This document shows, one piece after another, positions 51,941-59,849 of a stretch of 64,000 nucleotides of DNA. Location of the stretch: the NCBI RefSeq assembly GCF_017377775.1, contig NZ_JAFVLN010000014.1:1-64000 (forward strand), read 5' to 3'. The notes beneath the pieces are model-generated. The model did no database searches. It was not told the DNA's origin and saw only the letters and a list, made by a program, of their open reading frames with translations. Position 1 is the stretch's first letter. Each line of letters opens with the position of its first letter. The stretch comes from Streptomyces sp. VRA16 Mangrove soil. Its GTDB lineage: Bacteria > Actinomycetota > Actinomycetes > Streptomycetales > Streptomycetaceae. The position numbers and the translations under genes were made by a program.

Positions 51941-52909
51941 ATGGTGTTCAAACGACTGCTCGGCTCGCTCGGCGTGGGCGGCCCCACCGTCGACACCGTC
52001 CTCGCGCCCGGGGCGACCGCACCCGGGTCCGCGCTCTCCGGCCGGGTCCGCCTCCAGGGCGGCAGCGGCGACTACGACATCGACCACATCACCCTCGAAC
52101 TCGTCGCCCGCGTCGAGACGGAGGCCGATGGGCACGGGGCGGGGGAGAGCCAGGGCGTCGTGGCCTTCGATCGGTTCGTGGTCGGCGGCGGCTTCCGGCT
52201 CGCCGCGGGCACGGAGCACAGCGTGCCGTTCTCGGTGACGCTGCCGTGGGAGACCCCGATCACCGAGCTGCACGGGCAGGGCCTCGGCATCGTCCTCGGT
52301 GTGCGCACCGAACTCGCCGTCGCCGGCGCCAGGGACAAGGGCGACCTCGATCCCCTCGCGGTGGGCCCGCTCCCGGCGCAGGAGGCGATCCTCGAAGCCT
52401 TCGGCCGACTCGGCTTCGGCTTCAAGTCCGCCGACCTCGAACACGGGCGGATCGGCGGCACCGGCCAGCAACTCCCCTTCTACCAGGAGATCGAGCTGAC
52501 TCCGCCGCCCCGGTACGCCCACGCGCTCGACGAGATCGAACTGACCTTCCTCGCCACACCGGGCGGCATGGAGGTCGTCCTGGAGGCCGACCGGCGCGGC
52601 GGCCCCTTCGCCGAGGGCCACGACGCACTCACCCGCTTCACGGTCGCCCACGACGGCATCCACCACCAGGACTGGACCACGCTCGCCGACGGCTGGATCG
52701 CCCAACTGGCCGAGCACCGCCCGGCGTTGCACCACTATGCGGACCATGGCGGCGGCGACCACCACCGCTCCGGCCCCGGCCTGGGCACCGCCGTCGCGGT
52801 CGGCGCCGCCGGGCTCGCCGTCGGTGTGGTCGGCGGCATGGTCGCCGCCGAGGTCGTCGACGAGGTGGGCGACTTCTTCGAGGGCGACGACGAGGACGGC
52901 GAGGACTGA
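51941..52909 (+). CDS. Spo0M/SpoM family arrestin-like protein
   Basis: 322 aa. The N-terminal arrestin-fold region starts MVFKRLLGSLGVGGPTVDTV and continues DYDIDHITLELVARVE..., HSVPFSVTLPWETPITELHG, typical of Spo0M (sporulation control protein). The C-terminal 80 residues add a His-rich stretch, a Gly/Ala hydrophobic segment (GTAVAVGAAGLAVGVVGGMV) and an acidic tail. ATG at 51941; a GTG at 51929 is possible. Followed 2 nt later by a tatA-like gene, probably one operon. Confidence 0.9.
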   Translation: MVFKRLLGSLGVGGPTVDTVLAPGATAPGSALSGRVRLQGGSGDYDIDHITLELVARVETEADGHGAGESQGVVAFDRFVVGGGFRLAAGTEHSVPFSVTLPWETPITELHGQGLGIVLGVRTELAVAGARDKGDLDPLAVGPLPAQEAILEAFGRLGFGFKSADLEHGRIGGTGQQLPFYQEIELTPPPRYAHALDEIELTFLATPGGMEVVLEADRRGGPFAEGHDALTRFTVAHDGIHHQDWTTLADGWIAQLAEHRPALHHYADHGGGDHHRSGPGLGTAVAVGAAGLAVGVVGGMVAAEVVDEVGDFFEGDDEDGED

Positions 52910-52911
52910 CC

Positions 52912-53121
52912 ATGTTCGGACTCAGCGAGATCGCGGTCGTCCTGATCGTCATCGCCGTCGTGGTGGGCATCAAGAAGCTGCCCGAACTGACCCGCAGCGC
53001 AGGCAAGTCGGCCCGCATCCTCAAGGCCGAGGCCAAGGCTCTCAAGGAGGACGGGACCGGCACCCCGCCCCGTGTCATCCCGGGCGAGACGACGACACGG
53101 GACGAGCACCCGAAGCCGTAA
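52912..53121 (+). CDS. TatA-family twin-arginine translocase paralogue
   Basis: 69 aa: one membrane helix (MFGLSEIAVVLIVIAVVVGI) and an amphipathic helix (KKLPELTRSAGKSARILKAE), the TatA fold that forms the protein-export channel. Streptomyces has a main tatA elsewhere, so this is probably an extra copy, here co-transcribed with the Spo0M-like gene. Whether it works in export or as a membrane-stress partner is open. Confidence 0.9.
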   Translation: MFGLSEIAVVLIVIAVVVGIKKLPELTRSAGKSARILKAEAKALKEDGTGTPPRVIPGETTTRDEHPKP

Positions 53122-53150
53122 GGACGGGGGTGGCCTCGGGGGTCAGGCAC

Positions 53151-53213
53151 TGTGTGCGTCACGCGCGCTGTGTGCGTCACGCGCGCTGCGTGCGCTGTGT
53201 GCGTCACGTGCGC
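53151..53213. repeat. Tandem 18-bp repeats after tatA
   Basis: TGTGTGCGTCACGCGCGC at 53151 and 53169 (identical), a shortened unit at 53187-53195, then TGTGTGCGTCACGTGCGC at 53196. No spacers, so not CRISPR. It lies between the tatA stop and the terminator. Confidence 0.8.
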
Positions 53214-53236
53214 GGCTCTGACGCACGCCGTCGACT

Positions 53237-53268
53237 ATGCGCCGGCCGGACTGCTCCGGCCGGCGCAT
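53237..53268. terminator. Strong hairpin terminator, tatA / hemerythrin gap
   Basis: ATGCGCCGGCCGGA (53237-53250) and its exact complement TCCGGCCGGCGCAT (53255-53268) form a 14-bp perfect stem with a CTGC loop. It lies between the plus-strand tatA and the minus-strand hemerythrin gene, so it can end both transcripts. No U tract, as is usual in Streptomyces. Confidence 0.8.
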
Positions 53269-53329
53269 CGTGTGCGGGCGCGTGCGGCTCGGCGCTGCAA
53301 GCGGTGAAGGTCGGGCTGGGCCAGTGCGT

Positions 53330-53890
53330 TCACCGGCCGCGGCCGGTGAGGTGGTCACGCACCCGGTCGACCAGACCCGTGCCGGGAGCGAGCAGTTTGT
53401 TGCCCGGCGGTGTGCTGGGGGCGTGCGGGTGCGGGCGGGTGGGGGCGGTCTTCTTCGCCGAGCGGATCTTGTCGCCCAGGTCGAGGAGCTCCTGGTCGTT
53501 GCAGCTCTCCCGCAGGCAGGGGAAGAGGTTGTTCTCCTCGTCCCGTACGTGCTCGCTCACCTCGGCCTGCAAGGTCGCGACCAGTTCGTCGAACGTCTCG
53601 GCGTCCGGCGGGAGTTGCTCGATCCGCTTGAGGATCTTCTCCACCTCCGCATGGTCCTTGATCTCGCGGTCCGCCAGTGCGTCACCCCCCGGTACATGGC
53701 GGCGTACGGCGGGGTAGAGGTGTTCTTCCTCCGCCACCGAGTGCCGCACCAGCTCGATGGTGAACTCGTCGGCGATCCGCTTGCGCTCCTTGCTGCCCGG
53801 GACGGACTTGTCGAACCGAGCGAACATCTCCTCCACCTCGCGGTGGTCGGTGACGAGTTCCGTGATGCCGTTGTCGCGGGCATCTGACAT
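53330..53890 (-). CDS. Hemerythrin HHE-domain protein
   Basis: 186 aa. A four-helix HHE domain has His ligands in LVTDHREVEEMF, ELVRHSVAEEEHLYPAVRRH, DHAEVEKILKRI and EHVRDEENNLFP, enough for a di-iron centre that senses or binds O2 or NO. The tail is Pro/Lys-rich. ATG at 53890 with GAGGAGG 6 nt upstream. First gene of what looks like a redox-stress region. Confidence 0.92.
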   Translation of the reverse strand: MSDARDNGITELVTDHREVEEMFARFDKSVPGSKERKRIADEFTIELVRHSVAEEEHLYPAVRRHVPGGDALADREIKDHAEVEKILKRIEQLPPDAETFDELVATLQAEVSEHVRDEENNLFPCLRESCNDQELLDLGDKIRSAKKTAPTRPHPHAPSTPPGNKLLAPGTGLVDRVRDHLTGRGR

Positions 53891-54197
53891 GGTGCACCTC
53901 CTCAGAACGGGGACCGGTACGAGCCGGGACGGCGGTGTGTACCGCCCTGCTCGCGCCGGGTGCCCTGTGCCGACCGTGCGACACCCGTGACCGGCGCCGA
54001 CACTCCGCATCGAAAGTCACATGGTTGAAGGGTGCGGATCGGGTACCCGGACCGCGCCTCTCCGCTGCAACACGTTGCGGCAGTCCGGCGGGCCTCAGGT
54101 GCGCGGGGTGTTCACCGGCCCGCCGGGCTCAGACGGCACAACGCACACGCCGCACGACGAATCGCCGTGGCGCCGCACCCAGGACGGAGCACCGCTC
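53891..54197. other. 307-bp divergent intergenic region
   Basis: Between the hemerythrin and CBS-domain genes. The first 15 nt carry the hemerythrin ribosome site. GGGGACCGGTACGAGCC near 53910 is loosely like a dormancy-regulator box, but the match is poor. No gene and no clear promoter seen. Confidence 0.5.
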
Positions 54198-54638
54198 ATG
54201 CCGCATCTCGTAGGAGACCTGATGACGTCGAACGTGACGTCGGTCGACCCGGCAACTCCTCTGACCCAAACCGCGCAGCTGATGCGCGACAAGGACATCG
54301 GCACCGTCCTGGTCTGCGAGGGGGACCGGCTGCTCGGCCTGGTCACCGACCGGGACATCGCCCTGCGCGTCGTCGCCGACGGGGCCGACCCGAGCGTCAT
54401 CGACGCCGGCACGGTGTGCACCCCGGATCCCGTCTGCGTGGGACCCGAAGAGGAAGCGGACCACGCGGTGGCCCTCATGCGGCGGCATGCGGTGCGTCGC
54501 CTGCCCGTCGTCAGCGACGGGCGAGCCCTCGGCGTGATCACCATCGGCGACCTCGCCCGCGAGCGCGACCCGGGGTCCGCACTCGCGGACATCAGCAGGG
54601 CCGCACCCAGTCCGGGGCAAGGAGCCGTCTGGCCGTGA
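54198..54638 (+). CDS. CBS-domain pair protein
   Basis: 146 aa, essentially two CBS motifs: VGDLMTSNVTSVDPATPLTQ...IGTVLVCEGDRLLGLVTDRD and VCTPDPVCVGPEEEADHAVA...VRRLPVVSDGRALGVITIGD. Such proteins bind adenine nucleotides and sense energy state; in Streptomyces they are common in stress clusters. ATG at 54198 fits the domain; longer frames add unrelated sequence. Confidence 0.92.
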   Translation: MPHLVGDLMTSNVTSVDPATPLTQTAQLMRDKDIGTVLVCEGDRLLGLVTDRDIALRVVADGADPSVIDAGTVCTPDPVCVGPEEEADHAVALMRRHAVRRLPVVSDGRALGVITIGDLARERDPGSALADISRAAPSPGQGAVWP

Positions 54639-54887
54639 GCGGCGGCGCACGCCGGGAAGGGAGTCCGGGAGCCCCGGTCCCCCGCGACCTCGCCCCATGG
54701 CGGTGTGCTCCACGGCCTTGTCGTGGGTGACGCCGTGCGGTGCTCCTCGCGTGGCAGCCATGAGGAGGCCACACCAAAATGGCTCCAGAAGCGCCGGGAA
54801 ATCCGGAGCCGGACCGGCGAGTCCGCCCATCGGACCGAAGTGATCGCCCTGGCCGGCCCACCCCGTATCAGCGCAAGGAGGCACACC

Positions 54888-55553
54888 GTGAGCACGGTCG
54901 CCGCCGTCTTCGACGTGGACGGCACCCTCGTGGACACAAATCACCTGCACGCAGTGTGCTGGTGGGAGGCGTTGCGTCAGGCAGGGCACCGCGTGTCCAT
55001 GACCTCGGTGCACGGCGCCATCGGACTCGGCTCCACGGACCTGCTTGAGCACCTGCTGGGCCGAAACCGAAACCGGGACGAGGACTCCGCCATCAGCGCC
55101 GGCCACCAAGCCCTGTACGGCACATGGCACGAGCGCCTCACTCCCTTCGACGGAGCCCGCGCCCTCCTGCAGCGACTGCACGCGGACGGCTGGCCCGTCG
55201 TGCTGGCCACCTCGGCGAGCGGCCCCGAACTCAAGGCCCTCAAAGCGGCCATCGACGCGGACGAGGCGATCGCCGCAACAGCGAGCGCCGACGACGTGGA
55301 CTCGGGCAAACCGGCGCCCGACCCGGTCCAGCACGCCCTGGATCTGGTGGGCGCCCAGGCCGACGGCAGCGTCTTTGTGGGCGACTCGGTCTGGGACATG
55401 CGGGCGGGACGGCGCGCGGGCGCCCACCCCATCGCCGTACTGAGTGGCGGCGTGTGCCGCGCCGAGCTCACGGACGCAGGAGCCGCGGAGGTGTACCGGG
55501 ACACGGCCGACTTGCTGAAGAACCTCGACGCCGGCGCGCTCCGCCGGCGCTGA
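54888..55553 (+). CDS. HAD-family phosphatase (beta-phosphoglucomutase-like)
   Basis: 221 aa. Motif I AVFDVDGTLVDT (D9 nucleophile, D11), motif II VLATSAS, motif III Lys in DSGKPAPDP and motif IV FVGDSVWDM. A C1 cap domain (about 16-85) places it with phosphoglycolate phosphatases or beta-phosphoglucomutases; the substrate is not decided by sequence. GTG at 54888 with AAGGAGG 6 nt before it. Confidence 0.9.
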   Translation: MSTVAAVFDVDGTLVDTNHLHAVCWWEALRQAGHRVSMTSVHGAIGLGSTDLLEHLLGRNRNRDEDSAISAGHQALYGTWHERLTPFDGARALLQRLHADGWPVVLATSASGPELKALKAAIDADEAIAATASADDVDSGKPAPDPVQHALDLVGAQADGSVFVGDSVWDMRAGRRAGAHPIAVLSGGVCRAELTDAGAAEVYRDTADLLKNLDAGALRRR

Positions 55554-55741
55554 GCCGCCACGGGCCCGTCCGCGCGCACCGGCGCAGAGGGGGCGCAGTC
55601 ACGTGCTCGGAACGACAGACGGCGGCCCCAGGTCGAGGAGGTCCTGATCCGTTGCCGAGCCGCACTCTCCGGATCGGCTACGCGGGCCGGGTTCGACAGC
55701 GCGCGATGAGGCGCATTCCGGTCGTGCCTGGCCCGCCGGAT

Positions 55742-56383
55742 TCACTCGTCCCGTGCCGGCGGGCACGACGCCGTGCGGCCGGGCCTGTCCTCCTGGACGA
55801 GCCGGGAGATCGCTGGCCCGAGCGCTGCGAGGGGCAGAACGAAGTCGACCAGCCCCGTCCTGATCGCGGCCCTCGGCATGCCCTGGAAGTCCGCGGTTTC
55901 CGGGTCTTGCACGAGGACTGTGCCACCGTGTGCCTTGACCGCTTCCACCCCCTTGGCGCCGTCGCCGTCCGCGCCGGTGAGCACGCAGCCGATCACCCCG
56001 GACTTGTGTGCCTGAGCCGCCGACTCGAAGAGCGGATCCGCGGCCGGACGGGCGGAGTTCACCCGGTCCTCGGTGGTGAGTGACAGCATCCCGTCCTCGC
56101 GCACGCACAGGTGCCGGTCAGGTGGTGCGATGTAGACCGTACCGGCCTCTGGGTGCTCGCCGTCTTCCGCGAGCTTGACCCTGAGCGTCGTGGACCGCGA
56201 CAGGATCGCCACCAGGTACGTCTCGCGCGAGCGGCGGAGATGCTGGGCAACCAGCACCGGCACGGGCAGATCGGGGTCCAGCGCGCCCAACAGCACCCCC
56301 AGGCCCTGGACACCTCCCGCAGAGGAAGCGACGAGCACGGCCGCCCACGGGCCGGAGCGGTCGTTCTGATCGTGTGCCTGCAC
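55742..56383 (-). CDS. Lone CheB-type methylesterase domain
   Basis: 213 aa with the CheB catalytic domain only: Ser21 in ASSAGGV, His48 in VAQHLRRSR and the Asp in GCVLTGADGDGAKG; also FQGMPRAAI. In chemotactic bacteria it removes methyl groups from receptors. Streptomyces is not motile and no CheR or receptor is visible, so the substrate must differ. GTG start at 56383 lies inside the palindrome CCTGCACCTGTGCAGG (56377-56392); no ribosome site, so it may be leaderless. Confidence 0.9.
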   Translation of the reverse strand: MQAHDQNDRSGPWAAVLVASSAGGVQGLGVLLGALDPDLPVPVLVAQHLRRSRETYLVAILSRSTTLRVKLAEDGEHPEAGTVYIAPPDRHLCVREDGMLSLTTEDRVNSARPAADPLFESAAQAHKSGVIGCVLTGADGDGAKGVEAVKAHGGTVLVQDPETADFQGMPRAAIRTGLVDFVLPLAALGPAISRLVQEDRPGRTASCPPARDE

Positions 56384-56766
56384 CTGTGCAGGTTAACGCG
56401 GATCCCGGGACGGACTGCGAGGTGCGCCTCGCCCGCAGGATGAAGTGGGCGGGCCCGGGGTCCAGGAGTGCGCGGAGTGGTCCGCCGCGGGTGCCGGCCC
56501 GCGCGAGCGCCCGTGTCGCGCGGGGCAACACGGTGCCAGGTCGCGGAGGTTTTGGGCCGGAGCTCACTTGTCGGGGGTTCATTGCGCCGAAAGCGGGTTT
56601 CGTTCCCCGGGCTGAGGCTAGTCGGCCCTCACGGCCCGGATGGACAGGACGCCGGGGTGGTGGGGCGCCCTGGTCGCTGGATTGCAGCTGCGGGGCGGCA
56701 CGACAGAGGGGTGAATGAGGCCATGGGAACGTCACCAGGATCAGGCACCACAGCGGGGGACGCGGG
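56384..56766. other. 383-bp divergent intergenic region
   Basis: Between the CheB-like and FAD/Fe-S genes. It holds a dormancy-regulator-like imperfect palindrome at 56613-56631 and otherwise GC-rich sequence without coding signal. A GGGGGACGCGGGG purine-rich stretch precedes the GTG at 56767. Confidence 0.6.
56613..56631. promoter_or_regulatory. DevR/OsdR-like imperfect palindrome
   Basis: TGAGGCTAGTCGGCCCTCA has TGAGG/CCTCA outer arms and GGCY..RGCC-like inner bases, 136-154 nt before the FAD/Fe-S gene. It loosely resembles the dormancy-regulator box. Similarity is modest and only one copy was noticed. Confidence 0.3.
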
Positions 56767-59700
56767 GTGAAGCGTTCTGCCACGGGCGTTTCCCCGCTGG
56801 AGCGCACCCTGCGGGAGCTGGTCGACGGCGAGGTGCGCTTCGACTCCGGGAGCCGCGGCGCGTATGCCACGGACGGCTCCAACTACCGGCAGGTGCCCAT
56901 CGGCGTGGTGGTGCCCCGTTCGGTCGAAGCCGGCGCTCAGGCGGTCTCCGTCTGTGCGCGGTTCGCCGCCCCGGTTCTCTCCCGGGGCGGCGGGACGAGT
57001 CTGGGTGGCCAGTGCACCAACACCGCCGTCGTCATCGACTGGACGAAGCACTGCAACCAGCTGCTCTCCGTCGACGCCGAGGCGCGGACCTGCGTGGTGG
57101 AGCCGGGACTGGTGCTCGACGAGCTGAACCGACAACTCGGCCACCACGGGCTGCAGTTCGGCCCCAAGCCGGCCACGCACAGCCACTGCACGCTCGGCGG
57201 GATGATCGGCAACAACTCGTGCGGGGCCTCGGCGCAGGCGTACGGCAAGACGGTCGACCAGGTGCGGCGCCTGGAGGTGCTGACCTACGACGGCGCCCGC
57301 AGGTGGGTGGGCCGCACAACGGACGCTGAATACGACGCGATCCTCGCCGAAGGCGGGCGGAGCGCGGAGCTGTACCGCGGCATGCGCGAGCTCATCCACA
57401 GCCGCCTGGGCGAGGTACGGCAGGGCTTCCCGCGCATTCCCCGCCGCGTATCGGGCTACAACCTGGACGCGCTGCTCCCGGAGAACGGCTTCGATGTCGC
57501 GAGGGCGCTGGTCGGCAGCGAGGGAACCCTCGCCACTGTGCTTCGTGCCGAGTTGGACCTGGTGCCCGTTCCGGCGGCGCAGTCGATGCTGGTCCTGGGC
57601 TACAGCGACATCTGTACGGCCGCCGACGACGTACCGCGGCTGCTCGCGCACAGCAAGCCCGCCCAGTTGGAGGCGCTGGACGGGCGGATGGCGCAGCTGA
57701 TGCGGGAGGAGGGCGCCTACCTCGACTCGCTGGACCGCTTCCCCGCCGGGGAGAGCTGGCTGCTCCTGCAGTTCGACGGCGACAGCCAGGACGACGTCGA
57801 CGAGCAGGCCAGGGCGCTGCTGGACGCGCTGGGGCGCAGTGAGAAGGACGATGCTGTCGCGTTCTCGGACGATCCCGCCCGGGAGCAGAACCTGCTCAAG
57901 GCCCGGGAGGCAGGTCTCGGGGTCACGGCGCGCCCGCCCGACGACCGCGAGACCTGGGAGGGCTGGGAGGACTCGGCGGTGCCACCCGACCGGTTGGGCG
58001 ACTATCTGCGGGATCTCAAGGCGCTGTTCGAGGAGTTCGGCTACGACTGTCCCTCGCTGTACGGGCACTTCGGCCAGGGGTGCGTCCACACCAGGATCCC
58101 CTTCGACCTGACCTCGGTCGGCGGCGTCGCGGACTTCCGGGCGTTCCTGCTGCGTGCCGCCGATCTCGTGTCGTCCTACGGCGGTTCGCTGTCGGGGGAG
58201 CACGGCGACGGGCAGGCCCGCGGGGAGCTGTTGCCGCGGATGTTCGGCCCGCGCATCGTGGACGCGTTCGGCCGGTTGAAGGCGCTCTTCGACCCCGAGA
58301 ACCGGATGAACCCCGGGAAAGTCGTCGCGCCCTACCGGGTGGACGAGAATCTCAGGCTCGGTACGCACTGGCGCCCGGCCGGCCTGGACACGCACTTCAC
58401 GTATCCCGACGACGGCCGTTCCTTCACCCAGGCGGTCAAACGGTGCGTGGGGATCGGCAACTGCCGCTCCCACGAGGGCGGAGTCATGTGTCCGTCCTAC
58501 CGGGCGACCGGTGAGGAGGAGCACTCCACGCGCGGCCGGGCGCGGCTGCTGTTCGAGATGCTGGGCGGCCACCGTGACTCGCCGGTCACCGACGGCTGGC
58601 GCTCGACCGAGGTCCGGGACGCACTGGATCTGTGCCTGTCCTGCAAGGGCTGCAGGTCGGACTGTCCGACGGGCGTCGACATGGCCACCTACAAGGCGGA
58701 GTTCCTCTCCCACCACTATGCGGGGCGGCTGCGCCCCCGAGCGCATTACTCGATGGGCTGGCTGCCGGTGTGGGCGCGCCTCGCGCGTCTGTCTCCGTCG
58801 CTGGTGAACGCAGGTCTCGCCGCTCCGGGTGTGGCCCGGATCGGCAAGTGGGCGGCCGGCGTGGCCGGTGAGCGGCCCGCGCCCCTCTTCGCGGAGCAGT
58901 CCTTCGTCGCGTGGTGGCGGGACCGTGGCGGCGACGAGCCGGACCCGGCCGACCCCACGACCGTCGTTCTGTGGCCGGACACGTTCACCACGTCCTTCCA
59001 TCCGTCGATCGGCCGGGCGGCGGTGCGGGTCCTGGAGGATGCCGGGTTCCGGGTGGCGGTGCCCACGCGGGCCGTGTGCTGCGGGCTCACGTGGATCTCC
59101 ACGGGCCAGTTGTCGGTCGCGAAGAAGGTGCTGCGTCGCACGCTCGACGTCCTGCGTCCCTACCTCGAGGCGGGGACCCCCGTGATCGGCCTGGAACCCT
59201 CGTGCACGGCCGTGTTCCGTTCCGACGCACCGGAGTTGCTGCCCGAGGACGAGGACGTGCGGCGCCTGGCGGGCCGGTTCCGTACCTTCGCCGAGCAGCT
59301 GGTGCACCATGCCCCGCACTGGCAGCCGCCCGCCCTGAACCGGCCGGCCACCGTGCAGACCCACTGCCACCAGCACGCGATCATGAAGGACGGCGCGGAC
59401 CGTGAACTGATGCGCCGCGCCCACCTGGTGGCCGAGGTGCTCGACGAAGGATGCTGCGGCCTGGCCGGCAACTTCGGGTTCGAGCGCGGCCATCACGACG
59501 TCTCCATGACCGTAGCCGAGCAGGGCGTGCTGCCCGCGGTCCGCGCCGCCGCTCCGGGCGGTGTGCTGCTCGCGGACGGTTTCAGCTGCCGTACACAGAT
59601 CGAGCAGGGCGACACCGGCCGTGGCGCACTGCATCTGGCGGAGGTGCTTGCCCTCGGCCTCGACGGGAACCTGCCCAGCGAGCATCCCGAGCGCCTGACG

Positions 59701-59808
59701 GACCGGCCACCCGGCCCCTCCCCCACGCTCCGCCGGACCGTGACGGCTACGGCGACAGCCGCCGCCCTCGGCGCCGCCCTCGCGGGAACGCGGCCCCTGC
59801 GCCGGTGA
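56767..59808 (+). CDS. FAD-linked and Fe-S oxidoreductase (D-2-hydroxyacid dehydrogenase-like)
   Basis: 1013 aa. FAD_binding_4 domain (about 30-250): LSRGGGTSLGGQC and TLGGMIGNNSCGASAQAYGK. FAD-linked oxidase C domain (about 255-535) ends with GEHGDGQARGELL. Ferredoxin-like 4Fe-4S cysteines lie at about 560-580 (CVGIGNCRS...MCPSYRAT) and 625-640 (CLSCKGCRSDCPTGVDM), followed by a CCG domain pair (CCGLTW, CCGLAGNFG). Layout matches fused YdiJ-type dehydrogenases that oxidise D-lactate or D-2-hydroxyglutarate and pass electrons to a quinone. GTG start. Confidence 0.93.
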   Translation: MKRSATGVSPLERTLRELVDGEVRFDSGSRGAYATDGSNYRQVPIGVVVPRSVEAGAQAVSVCARFAAPVLSRGGGTSLGGQCTNTAVVIDWTKHCNQLLSVDAEARTCVVEPGLVLDELNRQLGHHGLQFGPKPATHSHCTLGGMIGNNSCGASAQAYGKTVDQVRRLEVLTYDGARRWVGRTTDAEYDAILAEGGRSAELYRGMRELIHSRLGEVRQGFPRIPRRVSGYNLDALLPENGFDVARALVGSEGTLATVLRAELDLVPVPAAQSMLVLGYSDICTAADDVPRLLAHSKPAQLEALDGRMAQLMREEGAYLDSLDRFPAGESWLLLQFDGDSQDDVDEQARALLDALGRSEKDDAVAFSDDPAREQNLLKAREAGLGVTARPPDDRETWEGWEDSAVPPDRLGDYLRDLKALFEEFGYDCPSLYGHFGQGCVHTRIPFDLTSVGGVADFRAFLLRAADLVSSYGGSLSGEHGDGQARGELLPRMFGPRIVDAFGRLKALFDPENRMNPGKVVAPYRVDENLRLGTHWRPAGLDTHFTYPDDGRSFTQAVKRCVGIGNCRSHEGGVMCPSYRATGEEEHSTRGRARLLFEMLGGHRDSPVTDGWRSTEVRDALDLCLSCKGCRSDCPTGVDMATYKAEFLSHHYAGRLRPRAHYSMGWLPVWARLARLSPSLVNAGLAAPGVARIGKWAAGVAGERPAPLFAEQSFVAWWRDRGGDEPDPADPTTVVLWPDTFTTSFHPSIGRAAVRVLEDAGFRVAVPTRAVCCGLTWISTGQLSVAKKVLRRTLDVLRPYLEAGTPVIGLEPSCTAVFRSDAPELLPEDEDVRRLAGRFRTFAEQLVHHAPHWQPPALNRPATVQTHCHQHAIMKDGADRELMRRAHLVAEVLDEGCCGLAGNFGFERGHHDVSMTVAEQGVLPAVRAAAPGGVLLADGFSCRTQIEQGDTGRGALHLAEVLALGLDGNLPSEHPERLTDRPPGPSPTLRRTVTATATAAALGAALAGTRPLRR

Positions 59809-59849
59809 CGGTGACGGCCCCGAGCACCCTTCCTGAAAGGACAGTTGCG

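Noticed and set aside
53151..53213. Possible CRISPR-like repeat after tatA
   Set aside because: Simple tandem 18-bp units with no spacers; low-complexity GC alternation.
55554..55741. Small gene or terminator between the HAD and CheB genes
   Set aside because: No ribosome site, conserved peptide or convincing stem was found in this 188-bp convergent gap.
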